Source: Winogradskyella sp.
GTDB lineage: Bacteria > Bacteroidota > Bacteroidia > Flavobacteriales > Flavobacteriaceae
Assembly: GCA_002722255.1 (NCBI GenBank)
Contig: PBLD01000001.1
Coordinates: 459,401-523,400, forward strand
Length of the DNA stretch: 64,000 nt
Direction of reading: 5' to 3'
Shown piece by piece: positions 1 to 9,278 of this stretch. The notes below the pieces were generated by a model. The model was not told where the DNA came from. It saw only the letters and a list, made by a program, of their open reading frames with translations, and made no database searches. The position numbers and the translations under genes are program-made. The number at the start of each line of letters is the position of its first letter. Position 1 is the first letter of the stretch.

Positions 1-201
1 CGATAGATTTATTTTATACCATACGCGCTCGTGTAAGTAATATAACACGGTCTTGGTTGTGACCTCTGCCAAACCTATTTTCAATCCAGCTAATGGATCT
101 CCTGTGATAAGCCAAGACAAAAGTATTGTGTCTAAAGTGCCAACTAACCTCCAGGTAATTGTCTTTGCAATATGCCGCTTATATGAAACGTCTGTTGCCA
201 T
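1..201 (-). CDS. DUF2061 family small membrane protein (3' end outside window)
   Basis: Reading the minus strand from an ATG at 201 gives 67 codons, open to the window edge, beginning MATDVSYKRHIAKTITWRLV. The pattern of a short basic N-terminus, then KTITWR, then a hydrophobic stretch with G-T-L-D-T and a later TTKTVLYYLHERVWYK segment, fits the DUF2061 family of small predicted membrane proteins of unknown function. The start lies only 1 nt after the cysQ stop, so it is the next gene of that operon. In Bacteroidota, DUF2061 proteins are often found beside sulfate-activation genes (known association), which fits cysQ here. Partial, so length cannot be judged. Confidence 0.75.
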   Translation of the reverse strand, partial: MATDVSYKRHIAKTITWRLVGTLDTILLSWLITGDPLAGLKIGLAEVTTKTVLYYLHERVWYKINLS

Positions 202-202
202 A

Positions 203-1000
203 TCACTTACTAACTAAAAAATAACTGTTTAATAGGTTTTCTTTGTTATATGCTAGTGGTTTGTTTGTTTCTTTTGAAATAACCTGTAATCCAACTGCGT
301 TACAAATGGCTTGTCCTGCAGCTGTGTCCCATTCCATTGTTGGCGCATAGCGTGGATATACATCCGCATTTCCTTCGGCTACCAAACAAAACTTTAAAGA
401 GCTTCCTTTTGACACTATTTCAACTTCTTTGCCAGCTGCTTTCAAGCTTTCTACATAATCTAGCGTATCTTGGTTCATGTGCGAACGACTGCCAACAACC
501 TCTACTCTGTCTGAAATGTTATTCTTTGGTTTTAATGGTTTAGATTGTTTTAATATAGTTTCAACAGTAACATCATGAGACTCTAAATCTGCCTTAAACG
601 CTTCATTGTTATCTACATTAGCAAAGTATATCGTTTTTACTGCAGGTACATAAATAACTCCTAAAACTGGTTTTCCGTTGGTTACTAACGCTATGTTTAC
701 AGTAAATTCTCCGTTACGCTTTATAAACTCTTTAGTACCATCTACTGGATCTACAACCCAACAGGTTTCCCAAGTTTTTCTAATATCGTAATCCGTTTGC
801 TTATTCTCTTCTGAAATTATTGGAATTTCTGTAGGAATCAAATACGAATTAATAACATCGTTAGCTTTTTTATCTGCCTCTGTCAAAGGTGATTTGTCAT
901 CTTTTATTTCTACATCAAAAGCTGTATCATATACGTCCATGATAACTTTTCCCGCTTCGAGTGATGCTTTTAATGCTAATTCTAAATTTTTATTTAACAT
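203..1000 (-). CDS. cysQ: 3'(2'),5'-bisphosphate nucleotidase CysQ
   Basis: 265 residues, the usual length for CysQ of the inositol monophosphatase superfamily. It dephosphorylates 3'-phosphoadenosine 5'-phosphate (PAP), the by-product of PAPS use in sulfate assimilation and sulfotransfer. Metal-binding motifs are visible: EE at 64-65, DPVDGT at 84-89 and EWDTAAG at 223-229. The ATG overlaps the end of the GDP-fucose synthase gene by 11 nt and the next gene (DUF2061) starts 1 nt downstream, so it is translationally coupled in a gmd-fcl-cysQ-DUF2061 operon. The placement ties PAP recycling to polysaccharide precursor genes; sulfation of a surface glycan is an inference. Confidence 0.93.
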   Translation of the reverse strand: MLNKNLELALKASLEAGKVIMDVYDTAFDVEIKDDKSPLTEADKKANDVINSYLIPTEIPIISEENKQTDYDIRKTWETCWVVDPVDGTKEFIKRNGEFTVNIALVTNGKPVLGVIYVPAVKTIYFANVDNNEAFKADLESHDVTVETILKQSKPLKPKNNISDRVEVVGSRSHMNQDTLDYVESLKAAGKEVEIVSKGSSLKFCLVAEGNADVYPRYAPTMEWDTAAGQAICNAVGLQVISKETNKPLAYNKENLLNSYFLVSK

Positions 1001-2033
1001 ACCAATCGTATATTTTTTTTATACCTTCTTCTAATTCTATTTTATGCTTCCAACCTAAGCCTCGAAGTTTAGACACATCTGTTAACTTCTTTAAGGTTCC
1101 GTCGGGTTTGTTTTCGTTGAAAACAAAATTACCATTGAAACCGATAACCTCTTTTATTATTTGAGCTAAATTCTTAATTGAAATATCTTCTCCTGTACCG
1201 ATATTTATATGTGTGTTTCTAATTTCCTTTTGATTTTTTGAATATGTATCCTCAAAATCTCTATTCTCCATTATAAACACACAAGCATCAGCCATGTCTT
1301 CTGACCATAAAAACTCTCTCATTGGTTTACCTGATCCCCAAATTTCAACTGAGTCTTTATCCACTCCAAATTTTGAAAGATATTTTTTAGCTTCTTCAAT
1401 ATTAGAAACTTGTAAATCCGAAACTACTTCATCATACCTATTTTCTGATAATAGTTTCGCCAGATGTATTTTTCTTATTAATGCTGGAAGTACATGAGAT
1501 TTTTCTAAATCAAAATTATCATTGGGCCCATACAGATTTGTCGGCATAACAGATATGAAGTTAGTACCATATTGTAGGTTATAGCTCTCGCACATTTTTA
1601 TACCAGCTATTTTAGCTATAGCATAAGGTTCATTTGTGTATTCTAAAGTATCTGTTAGCAAATACTCCTCTTTCATGGGTTGTGGGCAGCTCTTTGGATA
1701 AATGCACGTACTACCCAAAAAAAGAAGTTTCTTTACACTATTGGCGTAACTATAATGAATAACATTATTCTGTATCATCAAATTCTGATGAATGAAATCT
1801 GCCCTATACACATTATTAGCAACTATTCCTCCTACTTTTGCTGCCGCCAAAAAAACATATTCTGGTTTTTCTGTTTCAAAAAAAACCTTGGTATTATTTT
1901 GATTGGTGAGATCTAATTCCTTGTGTGTGCGTGTAATTATATTGTTATAACCTTTTTCTTTGAGGCTATTTAAAATTGCACTACCAACAAGACCACGGTG
2001 ACCAGCTATAAATATTTTAGAATCTTTATTCAT
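990..2033 (-). CDS. fcl: GDP-L-fucose synthase
   Basis: 347-residue extended short-chain dehydrogenase that converts GDP-4-keto-6-deoxy-mannose to GDP-L-fucose (3,5-epimerase plus NADPH reductase). The N-terminal nucleotide-binding motif GHRGLVGS sits at 11-18, with Ser108 and the Y137-xxx-K141 catalytic pair. It is some 30 residues longer than the E. coli enzyme; the extra sequence lies after residue about 190 (a charged helix before SVEIWGSG) and resembles the insertion common in Bacteroidota homologues. It starts 6 nt after the gmd stop and overlaps cysQ by 11 nt, making a two-step GDP-fucose pathway operon with gmd. Confidence 0.95.
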   Translation of the reverse strand: MNKDSKIFIAGHRGLVGSAILNSLKEKGYNNIITRTHKELDLTNQNNTKVFFETEKPEYVFLAAAKVGGIVANNVYRADFIHQNLMIQNNVIHYSYANSVKKLLFLGSTCIYPKSCPQPMKEEYLLTDTLEYTNEPYAIAKIAGIKMCESYNLQYGTNFISVMPTNLYGPNDNFDLEKSHVLPALIRKIHLAKLLSENRYDEVVSDLQVSNIEEAKKYLSKFGVDKDSVEIWGSGKPMREFLWSEDMADACVFIMENRDFEDTYSKNQKEIRNTHINIGTGEDISIKNLAQIIKEVIGFNGNFVFNENKPDGTLKKLTDVSKLRGLGWKHKIELEEGIKKIYDWYVK

Positions 2034-2039
2034 TCTTTT

Positions 2040-3155
2040 TTATTCAAAGTAATTGTTAATTCTATAACCACCATCTTTAAGGAATTGATCTTTCTTCATT
2101 AGTTTTAAATCACTTGTCATCATGTCTTCAACTAAATCTTTTAAATCATATTTTGGTATCCATCCCAATTTTTCTTTGGCTTTGGTTGCGTCACCAATTA
2201 ACAAGTCAACTTCTGTTGGTCTGTAATATCTTTCATCTACTGCAACTACTTCTTGCCCAATTGGTAATTGATATTGTTCCTCAGAACATGATTTTACATA
2301 TCCCTTTTCTTCTGCACCTTCCCCTTTGAATTCTAACTCAACACCTACATGGTTAAAACACATTTTTATAAAGTCGCGAACTGTAGTTGTTTTACCTGTA
2401 GCAATTACCCAATCTTCTGGTTGGTCAGCCTGAAGAATCATCCACATCATGCGAATATAATCTTTGGCATGTCCCCAATCTCTTTGTGCATTTAAGTTTC
2501 CTAAATACACTTTGTCTTGCATGCCAAGCACTATCCTAGATGTTGCTCTTGTAATTTTCCTTGTAACAAAAGTTTCTCCTCTAATTGGTGATTCGTGATT
2601 AAATAAAATACCATTACAAGCATACATACCATAGGCTTCTCTATAGTTGACTGTAATCCAATACGCATACATTTTTGCTACAGCATAAGGGCTTCTTGGA
2701 TAAAAAGGCGTTGTTTCTGTTTGGGGTACTTCTTGTACCTTACCATATAACTCAGAAGTTGATGCCTGATAGATTCTAGTTGTTTTTTCTAGACCCAACA
2801 TTCTAACCGCCTCTAATATTCTAAGCGTCCCTATACCATCTGCATTAGCAGTATATTCTGGTGTTTCAAAAGACACATGAACATGGCTCATTGCCGCGAG
2901 GTTGTATATTTCATCTGGTCTTACATCTTGAATAATTCTAATTAAATTAGTACTATCTGTAAGGTCACCGTAATGCAGATAGAAATTTTGATTATCTACG
3001 TGAGGGTCTTGATATAAATGATCTATTCTATCGGTATTAAATAAGGAAGACCTTCTTTTTATTCCGTGAACTATATATCCTTTTTTAAGAAGAAACTCAC
3101 TTAAATAAGCTCCATCCTGTCCTGTTACTCCTGTAATTAATGCTACTTTATTCAT
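2040..3155 (-). CDS. gmd: GDP-mannose 4,6-dehydratase
   Basis: 371 residues, normal for Gmd. It dehydrates GDP-D-mannose to GDP-4-keto-6-deoxy-D-mannose, first step to GDP-L-fucose and related sugars. Visible features: [14 protein letters not shown] (9-22) NADP-binding motif, ASTSELYG (131-138) carrying the active-site Thr and Glu, and Y157-xxx-K161. First gene of the minus-strand unit gmd-fcl-cysQ-DUF2061; a TACCTTTG -7 box lies 35 nt upstream of the ATG, in the gap that separates it from the rml genes. Confidence 0.96.
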   Translation of the reverse strand: MNKVALITGVTGQDGAYLSEFLLKKGYIVHGIKRRSSLFNTDRIDHLYQDPHVDNQNFYLHYGDLTDSTNLIRIIQDVRPDEIYNLAAMSHVHVSFETPEYTANADGIGTLRILEAVRMLGLEKTTRIYQASTSELYGKVQEVPQTETTPFYPRSPYAVAKMYAYWITVNYREAYGMYACNGILFNHESPIRGETFVTRKITRATSRIVLGMQDKVYLGNLNAQRDWGHAKDYIRMMWMILQADQPEDWVIATGKTTTVRDFIKMCFNHVGVELEFKGEGAEEKGYVKSCSEEQYQLPIGQEVVAVDERYYRPTEVDLLIGDATKAKEKLGWIPKYDLKDLVEDMMTSDLKLMKKDQFLKDGGYRINNYFE

Positions 3156-3189
3156 ATTAAATGTCTTATCTTTATTCTATTTGGGTTTG

Positions 3190-3197
3190 CAAAGGTA
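3190..3197 (-). promoter_or_regulatory. Predicted -7 box for the gmd operon
   Basis: On the minus strand the sequence reads TACCTTTG, matching the Bacteroidota -7 consensus TAnnTTTG, 35 nt before the gmd ATG in the 69-nt gap after rfbD. No clear -33 TTG was found at 17-23 nt, so only the -7 element is supported. Confidence 0.5.
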
Positions 3198-3224
3198 AAA
3201 TTTTATTCAAATTACCATAGATAA

Positions 3225-4088
3225 TTATAGAACTGCATCTTTTTTTATTTCTTGAATGACTGTCTTAAGGCTCTCTTTCCAATCCTTTAAATTCTGATAT
3301 ATTAATTCTGTCTTTTCTAGATTTAAAACACTATACTTTGGTCTATTAGCTAAAGTTTTATAGCTACTTGTTGGTGAAATTTTTGAAACATTGTTAGGGA
3401 AGACATTACGGGCAACCTCTACAGCAAATAAATACCAATTAGTGCTTCCTTTTGCAGAGAAATTATATATACCATATGGCACATCACCTTTTTCTATAAT
3501 TGAAATAATAAAATTTGAAAGGTCTATACAACTTGTAGGGGTGCCCTCTTCTTCTGTTGTTATTTTTAAATCAATATCTTCTTTAACCTTCGAAAGAATT
3601 GTTTTTACAAAATTTTTACCATAAGGAGAATACAACCAAGATGTTCTTATTATATAATACTTTTCTAGCTGCTTTTGAACATGACATTCACCATCTAGTT
3701 TCGATTTACCATATTGATTTATAGGATTAGGTTTATCGGTGGTTTTGTAAGGTAAAGTCGCTTTTCCTTCAAAAACATAATCAGTTGATATATGAATAAG
3801 AATTACATTGTGTTTTTTACAGATTTCAGATAAGTTATTTACACCTTCTGAATTAATTTTAAAAGCTATATCCTTATTTTGTTCGGCACCATCAACATTG
3901 GTGTAGGCTGCGCAATTAATGCAGTATTTAAAACTATTATTGCTGAAAATTTTATGTATTTGATCCCTGTTAGTTATGTCTGCTTCTTCTTTATTAAAAA
4001 ACTCATAAGATTCAATTTGATTATGAGCTTGGTTTTGAAGCGTTTGTCCTAACTGACCATTTGCACCAAAAACTGCTACTTTAGTCAT
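3225..4088 (-). CDS. rfbD: dTDP-4-dehydrorhamnose reductase
   Basis: 287 residues, standard for RmlD. Last step of dTDP-L-rhamnose synthesis: NAD(P)H reduction of dTDP-4-keto-L-rhamnose. Shows GANGQLG at 8-14, STDYVF at 101-106 and the catalytic Y126-xxx-K130. The ATG overlaps the rfbC stop by 4 nt. Gene order on the minus strand is rmlB-A-C-D, a complete rhamnose pathway. Confidence 0.95.
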   Translation of the reverse strand: MTKVAVFGANGQLGQTLQNQAHNQIESYEFFNKEEADITNRDQIHKIFSNNSFKYCINCAAYTNVDGAEQNKDIAFKINSEGVNNLSEICKKHNVILIHISTDYVFEGKATLPYKTTDKPNPINQYGKSKLDGECHVQKQLEKYYIIRTSWLYSPYGKNFVKTILSKVKEDIDLKITTEEEGTPTSCIDLSNFIISIIEKGDVPYGIYNFSAKGSTNWYLFAVEVARNVFPNNVSKISPTSSYKTLANRPKYSVLNLEKTELIYQNLKDWKESLKTVIQEIKKDAVL

Positions 4089-4630
4089 AACGCTATATCT
4101 TTAAAACCAGATAATTTTAAATCTTTGTCTGAAAGAATTAAATCTTCTGCAGACAATTTCCAGTCTATTTGCAAGTCGAGGTCGTTATACATTATTCCAC
4201 TTTCAGCGCTTTTGTTATAATAGTTATCACATTTGTAACTGAAAATTGTATTGTCTTCTAAAACCACAAAACCGTGAGCAAACCCTTTTGGGATATATAG
4301 TTGTTTTTTATTCTTACCTGATAAAAGAACCGAAACATGTTGTCCGAATGTTTCAGAATTTGGTCTAATATCCACTGCCACATCCATAACACTACCTCTA
4401 ACAACTCTGACTAATTTTGCCTGTGCATACTCTCCTCTTTGAAAATGTAAGCCTCTTAATACTCCTTTTGAAGAATTAGATTCATTATCTTGAACAAAAT
4501 TGGAAGTTATTCCTGTAAGTCTTTTAAAGGTCTCTTTATTAAAACTTTCGATAAAATAACCTCTTTGGTCTCTAAAAACTTTTGGCTCTAATATAAAACA
4601 GCCCTTTAATTTTGTTTCTTCAGCTACCAT
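4085..4630 (-). CDS. rfbC: dTDP-4-dehydrorhamnose 3,5-epimerase
   Basis: 181-residue RmlC-type cupin. It epimerises dTDP-4-keto-6-deoxyglucose at C3 and C5. The signature LRGLHFQRG around residues 58-66 carries the catalytic His62; GYFIESFN near the N-terminus and IPKGFAHGF further on are also family-typical. It sits 1 nt from rfbA and overlaps rfbD by 4 nt. Confidence 0.96.
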   Translation of the reverse strand: MVAEETKLKGCFILEPKVFRDQRGYFIESFNKETFKRLTGITSNFVQDNESNSSKGVLRGLHFQRGEYAQAKLVRVVRGSVMDVAVDIRPNSETFGQHVSVLLSGKNKKQLYIPKGFAHGFVVLEDNTIFSYKCDNYYNKSAESGIMYNDLDLQIDWKLSAEDLILSDKDLKLSGFKDIAL

Positions 4631-4631
4631 A

Positions 4632-5495
4632 TTATTCTGATATGATATTTAACAAATACTTTCCATATCCGCTTTTAGTTAATGGTAAAGCAATCTGCTT
4701 TAATTTTTGATCGTCGATATAGCCCATTCTATATGCTGTCTCTTCAATTGACCCAATTTTAAGTCCTTGTCTATCTTCAATTACCTGAACAAACTGTGAG
4801 GCTTGCATTAATGATTTGAATGTACCTGTATCTAACCATGCCGTTCCTTTATCTAAAACACTTACTTTTAAGTTACCTCTTTCTAAGAATATTCTATTAA
4901 TATCGGTTATTTCCAGCTCTCCTCTTTTACTTGGTTTAATGTCCTTTGCAATCTCAACAACTGAATTATCATAAAAATAAATTCCAGGTACAGCATAATT
5001 AGATTTTGGAAATTCTGGTTTTTCTTCTATTGAAACTGCTACACCATTTTCACCAAAATCCACCACACCATATCGTTCTGGATCGTGAACATGATACGCG
5101 TAAATTATTCCACCATCTGGATCGTTGTTTTTTTGGAGTAACTCCGACAAACCAGTTCCATAAAAGATATTATCACCAAGTATTAGTGCTACTTTATCAT
5201 CACCAATAAATTTCTCACCAATTAAAAATGCTTCGGCTAACCCGTTTGGTTTTTCTTGAACAGCATATTGAAAATTACATCCATACATTTCACCGTTTCC
5301 TAACAAATTTTTAAATAAAGGTAAGTCTTGTGCTGTTGAAATAATTAATATATCCCGAATACCAGACCACATGAGTGTTGATATAGGGTAATATATCATC
5401 GGCTTATCATATATTGGCATTAATTGTTTACTTACCGCTAAAGTAATAGGGTGTAAACGTGTACCTGAACCACCCGCTAAAACAATTCCTTTCAT
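4632..5495 (-). CDS. rfbA: Glucose-1-phosphate thymidylyltransferase
   Basis: 287-residue RmlA. It couples glucose-1-phosphate and dTTP to dTDP-glucose, the entry step to dTDP-rhamnose. The nucleotidyltransferase signature [13 protein letters not shown] is at 6-18 and the metal-binding GDNIFYG motif is in mid-protein. Start overlaps the rfbB stop as ATGA, a classical coupling signal. Confidence 0.97.
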   Translation of the reverse strand: MKGIVLAGGSGTRLHPITLAVSKQLMPIYDKPMIYYPISTLMWSGIRDILIISTAQDLPLFKNLLGNGEMYGCNFQYAVQEKPNGLAEAFLIGEKFIGDDKVALILGDNIFYGTGLSELLQKNNDPDGGIIYAYHVHDPERYGVVDFGENGVAVSIEEKPEFPKSNYAVPGIYFYDNSVVEIAKDIKPSKRGELEITDINRIFLERGNLKVSVLDKGTAWLDTGTFKSLMQASQFVQVIEDRQGLKIGSIEETAYRMGYIDDQKLKQIALPLTKSGYGKYLLNIISE

Positions 5496-6511
5496 CTGTT
5501 TTCGTACTTATTTAAATACCAATTTATTGTTTTAAGTATACCAGATTCAAAATTTTCTTTTGCCTTCCACCCAATTTTGTTTTCAATCTTTGATGCGTCA
5601 ATGGCATACCTAAAATCATGACCTGGTCTATCTTTTACAAAGGTTATTTGCTGAGAATATTTGCTTCCCTTGGGTCTTATTTCATCTAGTATCTCACAAA
5701 TCTTGTTAGCAATATAAAGATTATCTCTTTCATTTTTACCTCCTATATTGTAGGTTTCACCTGATTTTCCGTTAGAAAAAACTAAATCTATACCATTACA
5801 ATGATCCTCTACATATAACCAGTCTCTAATATTATTACCTTTACCATAAATTGGAATATCCTCTCCAATTATCGCTTTTCTTATTATTGTAGGGATTAAT
5901 TTTTCATCGTGTTGTCTAGGTCCGTAATTGTTGCTGCAGTTTGTAGTAACTACATTCATACCGTATGTATGGTAATAACTACGAACAATAAAATCGGAAG
6001 AGGCCTTCGAGGCACTATAAGGACTATTAGGCGCATAGGGAGTCTCTTCTGTAAATAAGCCTACCTTACCTAGACTACCGTATACTTCATCAGTTGAAAT
6101 ATGATGAAATCTATTATTCTCACAACCCTTCTTGAATAAGAACGGATCATACATCCAATGATTTTTGGCTGTGTTTAATAAATTAAATGTACCATACACA
6201 TTTGTGTTAATAAAAGCATCTGGGTTTTTAATGGAGTTATCTACATGAGATTCTGCGGCAAAATGTATAACTCCATTAAAATTGTATTTACTAAAAAGTT
6301 GATTAACAAGTTCCTTATCACAAATATCTCCTTTTACAAACTCATATCTTGAGTTATTTTGAATTTGTTTCAAATTAGAAAGCTCACCTGCGTAGGTAAG
6401 CTTATCTAAATTGACTATTTTAATATCTGAATAATTTTCTAAAAGATAAATAATGTAGTTTGAACCTATAAAACCAGCTCCTCCTGTTATTAAAAATCTC
6501 TTATCCTTCAT
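5492..6511 (-). CDS. rfbB: dTDP-glucose 4,6-dehydratase
   Basis: 339 residues from the ATG at 6511; an in-frame TTG at 6520 would add three residues but the ATG gives the normal RmlB N-terminus [18 protein letters not shown]. Second step of dTDP-rhamnose synthesis, NAD-dependent. The TDEVYGSLG motif carries the catalytic Asp-Glu and YSASKASSD is the YxxxK site. The start lies inside the end of the upstream Wzz-like gene (11-nt overlap), so the rml set and the Wzz-like gene are one transcription unit. Confidence 0.95.
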   Translation of the reverse strand: MKDKRFLITGGAGFIGSNYIIYLLENYSDIKIVNLDKLTYAGELSNLKQIQNNSRYEFVKGDICDKELVNQLFSKYNFNGVIHFAAESHVDNSIKNPDAFINTNVYGTFNLLNTAKNHWMYDPFLFKKGCENNRFHHISTDEVYGSLGKVGLFTEETPYAPNSPYSASKASSDFIVRSYYHTYGMNVVTTNCSNNYGPRQHDEKLIPTIIRKAIIGEDIPIYGKGNNIRDWLYVEDHCNGIDLVFSNGKSGETYNIGGKNERDNLYIANKICEILDEIRPKGSKYSQQITFVKDRPGHDFRYAIDASKIENKIGWKAKENFESGILKTINWYLNKYENR

Positions 6512-7556
6512 ACGAAACAACGTACTTAATTAATTTATTAAATAAATAAATTAAACATAATAATACAAATGCTATTATTGGAAGAATAAGTATATATAAA
6601 TTCCAAATACTGGTATATTTTGCTCCTACATCTTGAAAACTAGAAAGTGTATCAAAATATACATCTTCTTCAACCTTTTTAGCCTCTAATTTACTCAGTT
6701 CTTCTCTTAATTTATTTTCTTCTTGTAATAAATCGTATTCTCTGGTCTTTGTCTTTTCTTGTATAAAAGATAAACCATCTTTAGTTGTATAAGATCCTTC
6801 TTTTATTTTAGATTCTTCTTCCATTACTCTTAAGTAAACCTTCTTTAAAGAATCTACCTCTTTGATAGATGCTAAAATCCGTTTTCTTTCTATTGAGATT
6901 AAAGAGTCTCTTTTCTGCATTTTCTTTACAGAATACGTATTTGTAAAGGTTGTATTTAACCCTTTTTCTAATGACCTAAAAATATCCTTTTTAAAAGATC
7001 TAACGTTTATTTCAAAAACATCGCCAGAATAAATACTTCTATTTTCAATAAATTCATCAAAGCTTATATCTTGTGCTCTTACACTATCAATTGATTTAAC
7101 AAAACTATCATATTGCTTAATCTTGTCATTTTCATTTTCTGGTCCAGGATGAATATCAAATTCAATGATTTGTTTAGCAGATTCTTCATCTATATCAAAA
7201 ATAGACATTAATTGACTGTGGTCTTTTTCTCCAATTAATGCATTATAATAATTAATATTTGTTACTAATTGAAATTTAGAGTCAAAATATGGCTTCACTA
7301 ACATTTGTGACTCATATATGTCCTTTTGTGTTCGTTGTAAAATAAACCCTAAAACTGCAGCTAATACAAGTACAACTGCAATTATTTTAAAATTAGTAAC
7401 TATTGCTTTTAAAGCATATATGAAAACTGAATAAATAGCTTTAAATATTGAACTAATAAAATTGAAAAATTTATCAAACAATTTTCCAATCATGTTAAAC
7501 AATTGTCCTAAATCTACTTCCTCGTTTTGAGAACCTTGTGGTACTTCTTGACTCAT
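6501..7556 (-). CDS. Wzz/chain-length-determinant-like membrane protein
   Basis: 351 residues with two predicted transmembrane segments, about 57-74 and 319-341, flanking a long charged domain rich in predicted helices (coiled-coil-like 205-305). This is the topology of polysaccharide co-polymerases (Wzz/Wzc without kinase domain), and it sits directly upstream of four rhamnose genes. Residues 15-52 form an additional amphipathic or hydrophobic stretch before TM1. No tyrosine-rich tail or Walker motif is visible, so it is not a BY-kinase. The assignment rests on topology and context, not on a decisive motif. It begins 3 nt after the stop of the preceding gene. Confidence 0.6.
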   Translation of the reverse strand: MSQEVPQGSQNEEVDLGQLFNMIGKLFDKFFNFISSIFKAIYSVFIYALKAIVTNFKIIAVVLVLAAVLGFILQRTQKDIYESQMLVKPYFDSKFQLVTNINYYNALIGEKDHSQLMSIFDIDEESAKQIIEFDIHPGPENENDKIKQYDSFVKSIDSVRAQDISFDEFIENRSIYSGDVFEINVRSFKKDIFRSLEKGLNTTFTNTYSVKKMQKRDSLISIERKRILASIKEVDSLKKVYLRVMEEESKIKEGSYTTKDGLSFIQEKTKTREYDLLQEENKLREELSKLEAKKVEEDVYFDTLSSFQDVGAKYTSIWNLYILILPIIAFVLLCLIYLFNKLIKYVVSYEG

Positions 7557-7559
7557 TTA

Positions 7560-9251
7560 TTATGAATTAAATATTTGTTCTAGTATTTTTTTTGTAATTA
7601 CGTATGTTGGCCTTACCCCTGATGTGCCTAAACCACCAGATGCTAAGGTACTTCCTGTTTCTAAAGGATTATCACTTGCATAATAAGCATATCTAACTTT
7701 AACATCTTCGTTTATGCTTCCTCGCACTTTTGATGCTGCTTGTATCGCTTTTTGATAATGTGCTCCTTCCATTTCTAAACCGATAACATTCCATGTAGAT
7801 TTTTTAAAGAATTTTAAAATCTCTTTATTCTGTAACGATGTACCTAATACTGTTATCATAGTTCCTTCATAAACATCTACACCACAGTCTAATAGATCTT
7901 CTTTACTTAGCTCATTCTTGAAAGGGTAATTATCAGCAGTACCTTCAAAAATATGAGCAGACGGTATCATTACATCTCCTTTACCACCTTCTAAAATCCC
8001 AGCTTTACCCATTATAGAAATAGATTTTACATCTAAATGTATTTTTTCTCTATCTGCTTTAATTGGTTTTAAAAACTCATCTAAAGTCTCATAAGCCTGT
8101 TCCCCAAAAGCATAATCCATGACAAAAATTACGGCTTTGTCTTCTACGTTTGTTTCTAAGTATTTAAAGTCTGTCTTAGAAAAATCTATTTTATCAGTAT
8201 CAAAAATCTGAACATCAATGTTGGTTCCAGAACTATCTTTAATATAGATCATTCCGTTTTGCAACGCAGATTTCTCTACTTTATTGCGCATTAAAGAACT
8301 TTTTGGATTACTTAAGGATTCGTAAATCTCAAAAATGTTCTTTTTGGCGTCTGATCCTTTAAGAGTTCCTTTAGCAAATAAAGAATTCATAACACTGTGC
8401 ATATTGGCACTAATGATATGAATTGGCCTTTGTAATAAACCGTGTTTATGCAAAACAGACTTAATGTTATCGGCCCACACCTCACCGTGGATGTGATGCC
8501 CTAAGCGCTCTCTTAAAACCGGACTAAAAGTTATTGTTCGTTTGTTGCCATTTACTACTTCTTCAATAGCCAATTTGCCAAGCCAGTAAACAATGTGTAA
8601 TAAGCGTTCGGGTTGGTTTTCGGTTGCAAATTTTGAGTACGACTCTGTCAACTCATTAAAGGTTCTACCTAAAATATTTGCTGTATGCGTTATTGCTATT
8701 TCTCTTTCTTTCTGAGTTAATTTTTTTGTAGATGTAACAGCATTTTCAAGCTTTTGCCAATCTCTAACTGTTGTTCCTTCTTCATCAATAAGTACTCGTT
8801 TACTTATTTTATGCGACTCTACAAATAAAAACGTGAGATGTGTTAAAATATCATAGATTTCAGAGCGTCCTCGAGTAATCTCTATGTTCATTTGCTCATC
8901 ATCTATTCTGTAACAATTACGTCTTCTTTTAGGTGGAATTATAGGCTTAAAGTGAGAGTTAGCATAACCTTCATCACTTGTTAAATTAATGAATGTACAC
9001 TCTTCTATACCTTGAGGTAGGCGATCAATTACATAAAGAAGTCCATCTATTTCTGCCTTTTCTTCTCCTATTGAACCATAAATTTCTGGTCTTAAAAGAA
9101 GTAACGCTTCTCTTAAAGTTTCTCCAGAAACACCCATTGGTTTGTAAAATCCACGATTAAATAAGTGGCGCATTGTTATATACATACGCTCAATAGCACT
9201 AGAGCTCTCCTGGGCTCTAGTTCTTTCGTGTTTTTTATTTGTTGTACTCAT
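7560..9251 (-). CDS. Conserved Bacteroidota protein with nucleoside-phosphorylase-like motif (DUF6909-like)
   Basis: 563 residues, soluble, no signal peptide. The C-terminal third has VIGLEMEGAHYQKA (about 489-502), which resembles the EMEGA substrate-binding motif of purine/uridine phosphorylases and AMP nucleosidases, followed by a loop rich in Gly/Ser (TLASGGLGTSG). The N-terminal 300 residues are not recognised. I believe it corresponds to the family named DUF6909, from memory and unverified. It heads the operon with the Wzz-like gene and rmlBACD (3-nt gap) and has its own TATATTTG box. Whether it acts on nucleosides or on nucleotide sugars is unknown. Confidence 0.6.
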   Translation of the reverse strand: MSTTNKKHERTRAQESSSAIERMYITMRHLFNRGFYKPMGVSGETLREALLLLRPEIYGSIGEEKAEIDGLLYVIDRLPQGIEECTFINLTSDEGYANSHFKPIIPPKRRRNCYRIDDEQMNIEITRGRSEIYDILTHLTFLFVESHKISKRVLIDEEGTTVRDWQKLENAVTSTKKLTQKEREIAITHTANILGRTFNELTESYSKFATENQPERLLHIVYWLGKLAIEEVVNGNKRTITFSPVLRERLGHHIHGEVWADNIKSVLHKHGLLQRPIHIISANMHSVMNSLFAKGTLKGSDAKKNIFEIYESLSNPKSSLMRNKVEKSALQNGMIYIKDSSGTNIDVQIFDTDKIDFSKTDFKYLETNVEDKAVIFVMDYAFGEQAYETLDEFLKPIKADREKIHLDVKSISIMGKAGILEGGKGDVMIPSAHIFEGTADNYPFKNELSKEDLLDCGVDVYEGTMITVLGTSLQNKEILKFFKKSTWNVIGLEMEGAHYQKAIQAASKVRGSINEDVKVRYAYYASDNPLETGSTLASGGLGTSGVRPTYVITKKILEQIFNS

Positions 9252-9267
9252 ACCTTTATTTGGCGTG

Positions 9268-9275
9268 CAAATATA
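9268..9275 (-). promoter_or_regulatory. Predicted -7 box for the 9251-to-3225 operon
   Basis: Minus-strand TATATTTG, a full TAnnTTTG match, 16 nt before the ATG at 9251, in the 27-nt gap after the GH3 gene. It suggests the polysaccharide operon can be transcribed independently of GH3. Confidence 0.5.
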
Positions 9276-9278
9276 GTT

